A DNA stretch of 13,140 bases from Desulfovibrionales bacterium GWA2_65_9 (GCA_001799475.1 MGTN01000140.1:14182-27321); one strand, 5' to 3'; positions 1 through 8,300 are shown, counted from the stretch's first letter. Notes: generated by a model not told the origin, from the sequence alone. Made by a program: numbers and translations.

Positions 1-376
1 AGTCGTAACGCTCGCGCATGTCCTCAAGGGCGATGTTCAGGATCAGCCCCTTGTTCTTGCGCTCCTTCAAATCCACCTCAAGCTCGGAGAGCCTGATTGA
101 GCCTGGCGCAAAGTCGAACCCGCCGGCTGTGCCCGTCTTGAGGATGCGCTCCCAGACCTCGCGCCCTGCCTGCTCCTCCTGGAAAAGATCGTACACCGAG
201 GTCTCAAGCGTCTCCGGAAAGAAGGAGAGGTGCACCGAGGCGTTGGCGTGCGGGTCAAGGTCCATGACCAGCACCCGCTTCTCAAGTCTCGTCAGGGCCG
301 CCCCAAGGGTCAGGGCCGTGGTGGTCTTGCCCACGCCGCCCTTCTGGTTCGCTATGGCAACGACCCTGGCGCCCAA
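1..376 (-). CDS. ParA/Soj-family ATPase in chemotaxis operon (C-terminus off window)
   Basis: This is the N-terminal 125 residues of a ParA/MinD-type P-loop ATPase; the rest lies left of base 1. A deviant Walker A motif, KGGVGKTTT, sits at residues 12-20, and the switch-like MDLDPHANAS follows about 25 residues later, as in ParA. I place the start at a TTG at 376-374 because the frame is closed upstream by the cheR stop codon, and a GGAG-type ribosome-binding site lies about 10 bases upstream. The gap to cheR is 42 bases on the same strand, so the two are probably cotranscribed. ParA homologues in che operons (PpfA of Rhodobacter sphaeroides, ParC of Vibrio) position chemoreceptor arrays using ATP-dependent gradients. 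A similar role here is inferred from context. Plasmid or chromosome partition is less likely because no parB lies next to it within the window. Confidence 0.88.
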   Translation of the reverse strand, partial: MGARVVAIANQKGGVGKTTTALTLGAALTRLEKRVLVMDLDPHANASVHLSFFPETLETSVYDLFQEEQAGREVWERILKTGTAGGFDFAPGSIRLSELEVDLKERKNKGLILNIALEDMRERYD

Positions 377-418
377 TACGCTACCCTGCTCCTGACAGCA
401 GGCCCATCGCGTTTTGCA

Positions 419-1297
419 TCAAGCCTCCTTCTTGTACATGATGGCGCCTGGGTAGTGGATGGGCTTGAACGAACGCGTGATGTTGTGCAGCGACTCCGCG
501 TGCCCGATGAGCATGTATCCGCCAGGCTGCAGGTTGTCGTAGAAGGCGCCGATAACCTTTTTCTTCATCTCGTCGTCGAAGTAGATGATGACGTTGCGGC
601 AGAACACCAGTTGCGAACGTTCCACCCGCTTGAGCGCCACGCGGTCGGAAAGGTTCAGCTGGCCAAAGGAGATGAGCCTTTTCAGCTCCGGCTTGATGCG
701 AAAGTTCTCACCATCCTTGTCGAAATAGCGCGGCAAAAGCTCCTTGGGCGTGGTGCGCAGGGTATACTCGTTGTACACGCCCTTGCGCGCGGCCTCGAGC
801 ACCCGCTCGGACAGGTCGCTGGCGGTTATCCGCACGTCCCAGGAAGCAAGCTCGCCCTTGAGCACCTCGGCCACGATGATGGCCAGGGTGTAGGGCTCCT
901 CGCCTGTGGAGCAGCCTGCGGACCAGATGCGCAAGCGCTTGTCGCCCTTCTTGCGCATTTCGGCGATGACCTCGGTCAGGATATTCTCCTGAAAGACCTT
1001 GAGTTGCGGCGGGTTGCGGTAGAAGCTCGTCTCGTTGGTGGTTATGACCTCAAAAAGCTTGGTGAGCTCCGCCTTCTTGTTCGTGTCGTACTGCAGATAG
1101 TGGTAGTACTCGCCAAAGTTCTTCAGATTCAGCAGCTTCAGCCTGTTGGCCAAGCGGTTCTCCAGCAGGTACTTGCGGTTGTCCGCCACGTAGATGCCGC
1201 ACTGCGCGTAGATGAAATCACGCAGTTGAACAAACTCAGGGTCACTGATCTTCAGCTCGCCACCCACGGGCATTGATGTGGAGAAGAGCGCAGACAT
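419..1297 (-). CDS. cheR: CheR, chemoreceptor glutamate methyltransferase
   Basis: Encodes a 292-residue SAM-dependent methyltransferase that methylates glutamates on the cytoplasmic domains of chemoreceptors and so drives adaptation together with CheB. The N-terminal helical domain covers about residues 17-95 and ends in TNETSFYRN (87-95), a CheR hallmark. The SAM-binding motif WSAGCSTGEEPYT is at 125-137, and the conserved LVFCRNVIIYFD stretch is near residue 235. The size matches the family (270-290). The ATG directly follows the TAG stop of the upstream HEAT gene (TAG then ATG, no gap), with GGAGAGGGAG as ribosome-binding site, so translation is probably coupled. I see no C-terminal TPR extension. 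Confidence 0.96.
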   Translation of the reverse strand: MSALFSTSMPVGGELKISDPEFVQLRDFIYAQCGIYVADNRKYLLENRLANRLKLLNLKNFGEYYHYLQYDTNKKAELTKLFEVITTNETSFYRNPPQLKVFQENILTEVIAEMRKKGDKRLRIWSAGCSTGEEPYTLAIIVAEVLKGELASWDVRITASDLSERVLEAARKGVYNEYTLRTTPKELLPRYFDKDGENFRIKPELKRLISFGQLNLSDRVALKRVERSQLVFCRNVIIYFDDEMKKKVIGAFYDNLQPGGYMLIGHAESLHNITRSFKPIHYPGAIMYKKEA

Positions 1298-3226
1298 CTA
1301 TATCTCCCTCTCCTGTTCGTCCTGAATCCTTGCAATGGCGGCCTCGGCGGCCTCCATGATCTCGTAGTCCTCACTGCCGGAAACGGCCAAAAGGGCGCGG
1401 AAGGCCGAGGTGCCGCCGATGCTGCCCAGGCACTCGATGGTGCGGATGGTCACCAGCTTGTTGGGATGCTCCAGGAGTTCCACAACCTCCGGGATGGCCT
1501 CCATGACCCTGTGCTGGCCGAGGACCTCCAGGGTGCGCACCTTGACCCAGTCGTCATCGTCATGCAGGGCGTGCAGCAGGTGCGGGATGGCGGATGCGGA
1601 GAAGCACTGGCCCATGATCTCCACCACGGTCTGGCGCACGTCCCGGTTTTCGTCCAGCAGGCGCGACGCCAAGAGATTCAGCCAGACTTCGGAGCCGTGG
1701 CACAAGGAGGCGACGGCCTCCAGGGCATGCTTGCGGATCTCCGGGCTTTCGTCCTCCAGGGCAGACTTGAGGATGTCGATGTTCCCGGCGGCGTCCATCT
1801 TGCCCAGAGCATACACGGACATGAGCCGCTTAAGCGGGTCGATGCCCTTGAAAAGGTTCTGGAAGCGCATCTGCATCTCGGAACCGTCGATGGCCACGCA
1901 GGCGTCCAGCGCAGCCTCTTTGACATCGTCGTACTGGTGGTCAAGCAAGGCGAAGAGCGCGTCTGCGGCCGGGGCATGGCGCAGCTTCTGCCCGAGGAAG
2001 CTCGCGGCGGACTTGAGCACCTTGCCGTCGTGGTGCTTGGCCAGAATGTTCATAAAGAAATCGACCGCGCCTGGCCCGGCGATGCGCGCCAGCACGGCGA
2101 TGATGCTGCGCTGCACAACCACCTGGTTGGCCCAGAAGGCACTCGTGAGCACCGCCTCAACCTCAGGGTCGGATACACGCGCCAGGGTCTCCACCGCGAG
2201 CAGCGCCTTGGCCTGGTCCTCCTGCTGGAGCGCCTGCCGAAGCACATAGGTGAGGCCCATGCGCGACAGGCTCTCCAGGATGTGCTCCAGGCGGTCCTGG
2301 TCCTTGTCCGGGTCGAGCTTGCTGGCGATGGAGAAGACCCCGGTAGCTGCGTCATCGCCGCCCATGGCGGCCAGGCCGATGATGGCCGCATCCTGAACCT
2401 CGATTTCCTCGTCCTCCAGGGCCACCAGCAGGTACACCCGGAAATTCTCGCGCTCGGCCTTGGGCAGCAGGTTCACCAGCTTGGCGCCCAGGATGTTCAC
2501 GATGGCCTTGACGATCTTGTTGCGCAGGGCTGTGGGCGAGGACTCCATGCGGTTGAGCAACAGGGTCACGGCCTTGACGTTGCCCATCTCGCCCAGGGCG
2601 TCGATGATCATGGAGACCACCAGCTCGGAGGAATGGCTCATGGCCTTGACCATGGCGTCTACGGAGCTGGCGTGGCCGATCTTGGACAGGGCCTCGATGA
2701 CCGAATACTGGACCCACTCCTCGTCGCGCATGGCCTGGTTCAGACACTTGGCGGCCTCGGGCAGGCCGAGATTGCCCAGGCTCACTGCGGCCTGATAGCG
2801 CACGTTGACCTCGGGGTCCTTGAGCAGGGCCTCGCACAGCGGGGCCACGGCCATGACGTTGCCCGCCGAGCCCAGGATGTCGCTGGCGAAGATGCGCAGG
2901 TCCACGTCCTCATCCTTCAAGAGCGGGATGAGCAGTTGCAGCTCCTTTCCGCCCAGGGCGCGCAGGATGTCCATGGCTCCGTTGCGCACCGGGGCCTCGT
3001 CAGACTGGAGGAGCGGTATGACGCCGCTGACCGCCTCCTTGCCGCCGATCATGCGCAGGGCGTTGTCTGCCGCCTCTTGAACGCCAATGTTGCTGCTTTT
3101 GAGCATCTCCACAAGCAACGGCACCGCGTCTTCGCAATGGGCCTCCCCAGCCAGGTAGGCTCCCTCGCGCAACACGTCCGACTCGGGACTCGTCAGCATC
3201 GGCAGAATATCTTTGCAGTCAGTCAT
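1298..3226 (-). CDS. HEAT-repeat protein of the chemotaxis operon
   Basis: A 642-residue soluble protein made almost wholly of HEAT/PBS-lyase-type helical repeats, about 30 residues each and probably more than 15 copies. Recurring units have the form 'vrxxaaxaLgxlGxxxavxxLlxxL', for example VNVRYQAAVSLGNLGLPEA, and the C-terminal half repeats the pattern. I see no enzymatic motif, signal peptide or membrane segment. Such solenoids usually serve as protein-binding scaffolds. Its place between cheB and cheR, abutting cheR, suggests it binds an adaptation or array component, but the partner is unknown. I prefer the ATG at 3226, which has GGAGGGG upstream. An in-frame GTG ten codons earlier (3256) lacks a clear ribosome-binding site. 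The 94-base gap to cheB contains a small GGCGC/GCGCC hairpin (3282-3295). Confidence 0.9.
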   Translation of the reverse strand: MTDCKDILPMLTSPESDVLREGAYLAGEAHCEDAVPLLVEMLKSSNIGVQEAADNALRMIGGKEAVSGVIPLLQSDEAPVRNGAMDILRALGGKELQLLIPLLKDEDVDLRIFASDILGSAGNVMAVAPLCEALLKDPEVNVRYQAAVSLGNLGLPEAAKCLNQAMRDEEWVQYSVIEALSKIGHASSVDAMVKAMSHSSELVVSMIIDALGEMGNVKAVTLLLNRMESSPTALRNKIVKAIVNILGAKLVNLLPKAERENFRVYLLVALEDEEIEVQDAAIIGLAAMGGDDAATGVFSIASKLDPDKDQDRLEHILESLSRMGLTYVLRQALQQEDQAKALLAVETLARVSDPEVEAVLTSAFWANQVVVQRSIIAVLARIAGPGAVDFFMNILAKHHDGKVLKSAASFLGQKLRHAPAADALFALLDHQYDDVKEAALDACVAIDGSEMQMRFQNLFKGIDPLKRLMSVYALGKMDAAGNIDILKSALEDESPEIRKHALEAVASLCHGSEVWLNLLASRLLDENRDVRQTVVEIMGQCFSASAIPHLLHALHDDDDWVKVRTLEVLGQHRVMEAIPEVVELLEHPNKLVTIRTIECLGSIGGTSAFRALLAVSGSEDYEIMEAAEAAIARIQDEQEREI

Positions 3227-3320
3227 TTGCTCGCGCCCCTCCAGAATCTTGCTCACTCATCAGACGCACCGGGCACCCCCTGGCGCTGTTGCGCCCATCA
3301 CAGATAAACGGTAGCGCCCA

Positions 3321-4421
3321 CTACAGGTAAAGATTATTCATAATGGCCTGGGCCATGTCATCAATATCAACTATTTCGTCCGAAAGTCCAGCGTCAACTA
3401 TGGCTTTGGGCATCCCGTAGACTACGCAAGTTGCGTCGCTCTGGGCCAGGGCCCGGCCACCTTTTTGCTTGAGTGCGCGGATGCCTTCCATGCCGTCATT
3501 GCCCATGCCGGTCAGGATCACGCCCACGGCGCGGCGGCCCACGGCGTTGGCCACAGAGCTGATGAGCACATTGGCCGAGGGCTTGTACAGGGCGCTGGCA
3601 GGCTCGGTGGCAATCTCCAGGTCGACACGGCTCATCATTTGCTTGAGCACCAGATGCCGCCCCCCGGGGGCGATGAAGGCGCAGCCAGGCTTCAGGCGGT
3701 CTCCCGGCTCGGCCTCCTTGACGCTGATCTTGCACAAACCGTCCAGGCGCTTGGCAAAGGGGCCGGTAAAGGCCTGCGGCATATGCTGGGCGATGACGAT
3801 GCTGGCCGGAAAATCGGCGGGCAGGGCCGAGAGGACCTTCTGCACCGCAGGCGGGCCGCCCGTGGACACGCCAATGGCCACCACGTCGCGCTTGGCCGAG
3901 CCGCAGGGCAGGGTCGGCGCGGCCGCGGGCCGACCAAGGCCAGGCGTTGACGCGGCCTGGGTGGCCGACGAGGTAAAGGGCGCACGGGCCATGGGCGTGG
4001 ACAGCCTGGCCCGGGAATGTATCAGCTTGCGCGAGGCCACGATCTTGACCTTGGCGATGAGGTTGGCCTCGATCTTGACGATATCGAGCGAGACCTTGGA
4101 GAGCTGCTTGGGGATAAAGTCGACAGCTCCGAGATCCAGGGCCTTCAAGGTGGCCTCGGCGCCCTCGTTGGTCAGGGAGCTGACCATGAGCACGGGCCTG
4201 GGCATCTCCATCATGATGTGCCGCAGCGCCGTGAGCCCGTCCATGCGGGGCATCTCGATATCCATGGTCACGACGTCGGGATTGTGCTTGCGGATCATCT
4301 CCAGGCCTTCCTCGCCGTCGCGGGCCGTGGCCACAACGTCGATCTCCGGATCCTTGGAGAGCATGGTGCTGATGGCCTTGCGCATGAAAGCCGAATCATC
4401 GACGACAACAACCTTGATCAC
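3321..4421 (-). CDS. cheB: CheB, receptor methylesterase / glutamine deamidase response regulator
   Basis: A 366-residue two-domain CheB that removes methyl groups from chemoreceptor glutamates when phosphorylated by CheA. The receiver domain (about residues 1-120) has the acidic pair D8-D9, the phosphoacceptor D54 (in VTMDIEMPRMDG), S81 and K105. A Pro/Ala/Ser/Thr-rich linker spans about 135-177. The methylesterase domain follows, with the catalytic triad visible as S186 (GVSTGGPP), H213 (AQHMPQ) and D309 (GMGNDGM). The length fits the family (350-360). The start is a GTG with AAGGAG six bases upstream. It is the first gene of this operon inside the window, since upstream lies a tRNA gene on the other strand, so the operon promoter should be within 4422-4600. 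I could not find a convincing sigma-70 or sigma-54 site there. Confidence 0.96.
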   Translation of the reverse strand: MIKVVVVDDSAFMRKAISTMLSKDPEIDVVATARDGEEGLEMIRKHNPDVVTMDIEMPRMDGLTALRHIMMEMPRPVLMVSSLTNEGAEATLKALDLGAVDFIPKQLSKVSLDIVKIEANLIAKVKIVASRKLIHSRARLSTPMARAPFTSSATQAASTPGLGRPAAAPTLPCGSAKRDVVAIGVSTGGPPAVQKVLSALPADFPASIVIAQHMPQAFTGPFAKRLDGLCKISVKEAEPGDRLKPGCAFIAPGGRHLVLKQMMSRVDLEIATEPASALYKPSANVLISSVANAVGRRAVGVILTGMGNDGMEGIRALKQKGGRALAQSDATCVVYGMPKAIVDAGLSDEIVDIDDMAQAIMNNLYL

Positions 4422-4570
4422 ACAGCACTCCTTCTACGTGGCTGGCTCAGCGCGCACAGTGTTCCGAATCCGTTTCATGCTCTCATAAATATCACCCCTT
4501 GTCCAACGCCAAAGGCTCCAGGAGCTGGCCCCAGCCAAGGCTCCGCCAGGACAATTCCCATCCAAACCGC

Positions 4571-4599
4571 TTGCCTTTTGTTTAGGATTCGGCTAAATG
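4571..4599 (+). promoter_or_regulatory. Candidate promoter of tRNA-Pro
   Basis: TTGCCT (4571-4576), a 17-base spacer and TAAATG (4594-4599) end 13 bases before the mature tRNA. The -10 match is poor. The support is mainly the resemblance to the promoters of the tRNA-Met and ssrA genes in this window, which share CTTGC at -35 and GGCT before the -10. Confidence 0.4.
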
Positions 4600-4612
4600 C
4601 CACCTCTCACAT

Positions 4613-4689
4613 CGGGATGTGGCTCAGTCTGGTAGAGCGCCGCGTTCGGGACGCGGAGACCGGAGGTTCAAATCCTCTCATCCCGACCA
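4613..4689 (+). tRNA. tRNA-Pro (anticodon CGG)
   Basis: A full cloverleaf of 77 bases. The acceptor arm CGGGATG pairs with CATCCCG, followed by discriminator A and an encoded CCA. The D stem is GCTC/GAGC. The anticodon stem CCGCG/CGCGG encloses the loop TTCGGGA, giving anticodon CGG, which reads proline CCG codons. The T arm is GGAGG-TTCAAAT-CCTCT with a terminal G-T pair. A 5'-terminal C paired with G is typical of bacterial tRNA-Pro. The gene stands alone on the plus strand between divergent cheB and convergent ftsK. Confidence 0.96.
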
Positions 4690-4698
4690 GACAAATCA

Positions 4699-4731
4699 GC
4701 CCCTTGCGGAACACCTCCGCAAGGGGCTTTC
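4699..4731 (+). terminator. Intrinsic terminator after tRNA-Pro (possibly bidirectional)
   Basis: A perfect 12-bp stem (4699-4710 with 4716-4727) and a 5-base loop are followed by TTTCT. It lies 10 bases after the tRNA. The ftsK gene on the minus strand ends at 4763 and converges on it, so the hairpin may also stop ftsK transcripts, although the T-run on that side (TGATTTGTCT) is weaker. Confidence 0.82.
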
Positions 4732-4762
4732 TCGTTGGCCTGGCAACAGGAAAGAAGAATGC

Positions 4763-7018
4763 CTAGTCGCGGCCCCGCATGACGACCCGGGGCTTGCTGC
4801 CGTCGGCCGAACCGAGCAGGCCGTCAGCCTCCATCTGCTCAATGTAGCGGGCCGCGCGGTTGAAGCCGATGCGGAAACGGCGCTGGATGAGGGAGATGGA
4901 CGCCCGGCCCTGGCTGGTGACGAACTCCACGGCCTCGGCGTACATGGGGTCGTCGGCCGTGCCGCTCTCCCCACTGCCTTGTGCGCCGCCAGCGCCTGCG
5001 GCCTCGCCGTCCTTGCGCCACTCCGTAAAGTCCAGCTCGAACTGCTGGGGCTGGCGGGCCTTCCAGTGCGCCACCACGGCCTCGATCTCGGTCTCGTCCA
5101 CATAGGCCCCGTGCAGACGCCGCAGCTTGGCTCCGCCGGACTTGTAGAGCATGTCGCCCTTGCCCAGCAGGCGCTCCGCGCCAACGGTGTCCAGGATGGT
5201 GCGCGAGTCGTGGCGGCTGGTGACCTGAAAGGAGATGCGCGTTGGGAAATTGGCCTTGATGAGCCCGGTGACGACATCGACGCTGGGCCGCTGGGTGGCC
5301 AGGATCATGTGGATGCCCGCCGCGCGCGCCAGCTGGGCCAGGCGCACGATGCAGGTCTCCACGTCCTTGGCCGAGGTCATCATCAGGTCGGCCAGTTCGT
5401 CGATGACGATGACCAGGTACGGCAGGGGCGCCATGTCGGCGAACTCTTCCGGCCGCTTGTCGCCCATTTCGGCCAGTTTCTGGTTGAAGCCCTCGATGTT
5501 GCGCACGCCCAGCCGGGCCAGGGTCTCGTAGCGCGAATCCATCTCGCACATGGCCCACTCCAGCGCGCTCTTGGCCAGGGCCATGTCCGTGACCACCGGG
5601 TGCACCAGGTGCGGCAGGTCGGAGTAGATGGCCAGCTCGATGCGCTTGGGGTCGATGAGCAGGAGCTTGACCTGTTCAGGCGTGGCCTTGAACAGGATGC
5701 TGACCAGGAAGCCGTTCAGGCACACGCTCTTGCCCGCACCAGTTGCGCCTGCCACGAGCAGATGCGGCATGGTGGCCAGGTCGGCGATCTGCGGCGCGCC
5801 CTGAATGTCCTTGCCCAGGGCCAGGGCCAACGGCGAACGGGCCATGGCGAACACCGGGGACTCGATGATCTCGCGCAGGGAAACGGTCTGGCGCTTCTCG
5901 TTGGGAATCTCGACGCCGATGGAGTCCTTGCCCGGGATGGGCGCCTCGATGCGCACGGCCAGGGCCTTGAGGGAAAGCGCGATGTCGTCGTTACGCGCGG
6001 CGATGGTGCTGATCTTGACCCCTGGGGCCGGCTTGAACTCGAACATGGTCACCACAGGGCCGGGCAGCACCTGCTGGATCTCGCCCTGGATGTTGAAGTC
6101 GGCCAGGCACGCGGTGAGCTGCCGGGCCTTGGCCTGGAGGATCTTCGGGTCAGCCACGGCCTGGTGCTGCGGGGCCTCGCGCAGGAGTTCGGAGTTCGGC
6201 AGGTCAACGTGGGAGGACGGAAAGGTCTGGGTCGGAGCCTTCCTCTTCTGGGCCGGGGACTCAAAGGGCTTGAGCACCAGGCTGTCGCCTGCGGGGTCCG
6301 GGTCGACAAAAATTTTCGGCTCAACCTTGCGCAGGGCCTGGGCCGAGGCAACTGGCGCGTCGTTTTTTTCAAGTTTTTCGGACTTGCCGGGCTTCTCAGG
6401 CTTTTCGGGCTTGCCCTCGGCGGCGCGCCGCCGCAGGATGCGCTCGCGGTACTTGCACCACTGGTCGTACACGAAAGATTTCAGACGCTTGAACACCGTG
6501 GCCCAGCTCACCTGGAAGCCCACCTGCACCGAGGCCACGGTGAGGAAGAGCCAGAACAGCACCGAGCCCCAAGGGCTCAGCAGGTTCATGGACATGCCGG
6601 CCAGATACTTGCCAAGCAGCCCGCCGCTGGTGAGGGCGGGCTTGATGTTCGTGGCGGGCTTGGCCCAGGGGCCAGTCACCCAGGCCATGATGCACAGCAT
6701 GACCGTGGTCACGCCAACCCAGCGGTACAGGGGCAGGCGCAGCCTGTCCGAGAACTGGGTCAGGCCCATGTACGCCAGCAGCAGGGGCCAGGCGATGGCT
6801 CCGACGCCGAAGAGCTCCACCAGGAACCCGGCGATGTATGAGCCCACGGCCCCAGCCATGTTGCTGGTCTTCCAGGTGGCGCTCACGGCCTGATTCAAGG
6901 TTGGGTCATCGGGATGGAAGGAAAAGATGCACAAGAACAGGAAGGCGGCCACAAATAGGTAGACCAGCCCCTTGATTTCCATGCGAAACTTTATTTTGTC
7001 CGTGACCCTACCCTCCAC
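4763..7018 (-). CDS. ftsK: FtsK DNA translocase
   Basis: A 751-residue FtsK/SpoIIIE protein that pumps DNA through the closing septum and activates XerCD recombination at dif. About four N-terminal membrane helices (near residues 17-34, 56-88, 102-117, 151-173) anchor it at the division site. A short hydrophilic linker has a Lys/Glu/Pro stretch (203-218). The motor follows, with Walker A GATGAGKS (424-431) and Walker B VIVIDELADL (536-545). The C-terminal winged-helix gamma domain (about 689-750, RASISLIQRRFRIGFNRAAR) reads KOPS sequences. The linker is far shorter than in E. coli, as in most bacteria. The listed start is a GTG with only a weak ribosome-binding site. An ATG at 6982 (residue 13, still before the first helix) is an alternative. 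It follows efp at 84 bases on the same strand. Confidence 0.95.
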   Translation of the reverse strand: MEGRVTDKIKFRMEIKGLVYLFVAAFLFLCIFSFHPDDPTLNQAVSATWKTSNMAGAVGSYIAGFLVELFGVGAIAWPLLLAYMGLTQFSDRLRLPLYRWVGVTTVMLCIMAWVTGPWAKPATNIKPALTSGGLLGKYLAGMSMNLLSPWGSVLFWLFLTVASVQVGFQVSWATVFKRLKSFVYDQWCKYRERILRRRAAEGKPEKPEKPGKSEKLEKNDAPVASAQALRKVEPKIFVDPDPAGDSLVLKPFESPAQKRKAPTQTFPSSHVDLPNSELLREAPQHQAVADPKILQAKARQLTACLADFNIQGEIQQVLPGPVVTMFEFKPAPGVKISTIAARNDDIALSLKALAVRIEAPIPGKDSIGVEIPNEKRQTVSLREIIESPVFAMARSPLALALGKDIQGAPQIADLATMPHLLVAGATGAGKSVCLNGFLVSILFKATPEQVKLLLIDPKRIELAIYSDLPHLVHPVVTDMALAKSALEWAMCEMDSRYETLARLGVRNIEGFNQKLAEMGDKRPEEFADMAPLPYLVIVIDELADLMMTSAKDVETCIVRLAQLARAAGIHMILATQRPSVDVVTGLIKANFPTRISFQVTSRHDSRTILDTVGAERLLGKGDMLYKSGGAKLRRLHGAYVDETEIEAVVAHWKARQPQQFELDFTEWRKDGEAAGAGGAQGSGESGTADDPMYAEAVEFVTSQGRASISLIQRRFRIGFNRAARYIEQMEADGLLGSADGSKPRVVMRGRD

Positions 7019-7063
7019 ATGTCGCGCGCCTGCGGCGAGGCGTCGCGGCGGCCTGGGATGCGC

Positions 7064-7090
7064 CCGGCCCGGAGCGTTGCCCCGGGCCGG
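7064..7090. repeat. GC-rich 9-bp inverted repeat downstream of efp
   Basis: CCGGCCCGG (7064-7072) and CCGGGCCGG (7082-7090) form a perfect 9-bp hairpin with a 9-base loop, 12 bases past the efp stop. No T-run follows on the minus strand, so it is not a standard intrinsic terminator. It could slow or attenuate transcription into ftsK, or stabilise the efp mRNA end. Confidence 0.5.
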
Positions 7091-7102
7091 ATGCCTTCAC
7101 TG

Positions 7103-7666
7103 CTATTCCCTGTCGCGGCTGATGTACGCGCCGGTGCGGGTGTCGACCTTGATGCGCTCGCCCTGGGCGATGAACAGCGGCACGTTGACCATGATGCCGG
7201 TTTCCATCTTGGCGGGCTTGTTGGCGTTGGTCACGCGGTCGCCTTGCACGCCGGGCTCGGTCTCGATGATCTCAAGCACCACGGAAGCGGGCAGGTCCAT
7301 GTCGAAGAGCTCGCCGTTGTAGAGCATGACCTTCAGCGTCTCGCCTTCCTTGACGTAGCCGCCCTTCTCGCCCACCTGGCTGGCGGGGATATGCTTCTGC
7401 TCATAGGACTCCATGTCCATGAACACAAAGTCATCGCCCTCTTTGTAGAGGTACTGCATGTCCTGGATGGCGATGTCGGGCTTGTCGACCTTCTCGCCGG
7501 AGCGGAAGGTCTGGTCCACCACGCGACCGTTCAGGATGTGCTTGAGCTTGGTGCGCACAAAGGCGCCGCCCTTGCCGGGCTTCACATGCTGAAAATCAAC
7601 GATTTCGTAAGGCTTGCCATCCATCTCGATCTTCAGACCGCGACGGAAATCAGACGTGGAATACAT
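7103..7666 (-). CDS. efp: Elongation factor P
   Basis: A 187-residue EF-P, which binds the ribosome between the P and E sites and relieves stalling at polyproline stretches. The N-terminal KOW-like domain carries the conserved loop HVKPGKGGAF. K32 is at the position that is modified by lysylation in E. coli (K34), although no modification gene (epmA, epmB) is in this window. The two OB-fold domains follow, with the signature region PGVQGDRVTNANKPAKMETG and the C-terminal VPLFIAQGERIKVDTRTGAYISR. The length matches the family (185-190). The start has GGAGG four bases upstream. It lies 60 bases after aroQ and before ftsK on the same strand, so the three may be cotranscribed. Confidence 0.97.
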   Translation of the reverse strand: MYSTSDFRRGLKIEMDGKPYEIVDFQHVKPGKGGAFVRTKLKHILNGRVVDQTFRSGEKVDKPDIAIQDMQYLYKEGDDFVFMDMESYEQKHIPASQVGEKGGYVKEGETLKVMLYNGELFDMDLPASVVLEIIETEPGVQGDRVTNANKPAKMETGIMVNVPLFIAQGERIKVDTRTGAYISRDRE

Positions 7667-7726
7667 TCAACCTCCGGTGCATACATGGCGGGGCATTTGC
7701 TGCGGACAACTCATTGCCACGCCTTA

Positions 7727-8200
7727 TTATTTTTTGTCCTGGACCCCGGCGTTGTGCCGCTCAAGCGCTAGGACGGCCAACGCATACCCGAGAATGCCGA
7801 AACCGGCAACAACTCCGATGCAGGATTTCCCCATCAGGCTTTTCTGGCGCAGCGGCTCGTCCGTGCGGGCAAAGATGTTCGACAGGTGCACCTCCACGCA
7901 GGGCACGCCGATCCAGGCCAGGCAGTCGGCCAGGGCCAGGCTGGTGTGCGTCAGCGCCCCGGCGTTCATGGCCACGCCGTCCAGGCCCTCGCGCCGCGCC
8001 GTTTCCAGCCGGTCGATGAGGTTGCCCTCAAAATTTGACTGGTGGAACAAAAGCTCGATGCCTTCGGCCCCCTCGCCCAGGAGTTCCGTAAGCAGCCCAG
8101 GCAGGCTGTCCAGGCCCTGGGAGCCGTAGATCTCCGGCTGGCGGTCGCCGATGTGGCCCAGGTTGGGACCGTTCAGGACGAGGTATTTGCGAGTCTTCAT
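7727..8200 (-). CDS. aroQ: Type II 3-dehydroquinate dehydratase
   Basis: A 157-residue type II dehydroquinase, which converts 3-dehydroquinate to 3-dehydroshikimate in the shikimate pathway. Family motifs are in order: LNGPNLG (9-15), R20 and catalytic Y25 in RQPEIYGS, HQSNFEG (53-59), N79 and H85 in NAGALTHTS (family usual NPGAYTHTS), H105 in EVHLSN, and the Arg-rich lid near 112-118. The ATG at 8200 is chosen because LNGPNL then lies at the usual distance from the N-terminus. An upstream in-frame start at 8260 would add 20 residues without homology features. The ribosome-binding site is weak (AGGCGG). It is the first gene of the aroQ-efp-ftsK set and is divergent from ysxC. Confidence 0.94.
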   Translation of the reverse strand: MKTRKYLVLNGPNLGHIGDRQPEIYGSQGLDSLPGLLTELLGEGAEGIELLFHQSNFEGNLIDRLETARREGLDGVAMNAGALTHTSLALADCLAWIGVPCVEVHLSNIFARTDEPLRQKSLMGKSCIGVVAGFGILGYALAVLALERHNAGVQDKK

Positions 8201-8234
8201 GGCTGCCGCCTGGGGTTTAGGGGTGCACGCCCGC

Positions 8235-8265
8235 TTGACGCGGGCCAAAAAAGCCACCATTTACT
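8235..8265 (+). promoter_or_regulatory. Weak candidate promoter for ysxC
   Basis: TTGACG (8235-8240) and TTTACT (8260-8265) are 19 bases apart, longer than ideal, in the 100-bp gap between divergent aroQ and ysxC. The -35 lies in the loop of a small hairpin, GCCCGC/GCGGGC (8229-8245). I found no clear aroQ promoter on the other strand. Confidence 0.25.
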
Positions 8266-8300
8266 GCGCACCGGGCTTTAGTCCCGGCAACCGGGGTATT

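Noticed and set aside
230..3307. Long plus-strand open frames opposite cheR and the HEAT gene
   Set aside because: They mirror strong minus-strand genes, are rich in His, Gln, Gly and Leu, have no family motif, and arise from high GC at third codon positions.
4422..4612. Sigma-54 or flagellar-type promoter upstream of cheB
   Set aside because: I found no GG-N10-GC element or convincing sigma-28 site. The AT-rich patch near 4480-4495 gives only poor sigma-70 matches on the minus strand.
4619..6841. A 740-codon plus-strand open frame opposite ftsK
   Set aside because: It begins inside the tRNA-Pro gene, runs through its terminator, and its composition is that of an antisense shadow of ftsK.
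8229..8245. GCCCGC/GCGGGC hairpin between aroQ and ysxC as a terminator
   Set aside because: It is followed by A residues on plus, and on minus the T-run comes before rather than after the stem. It also lies upstream of both divergent genes, where a terminator is not expected.
8151..8300. N-terminal 50-codon extension of ysxC
   Set aside because: It overlaps the start of aroQ, has no resemblance to the family, and the ATG at 8301 has a suitable upstream site.
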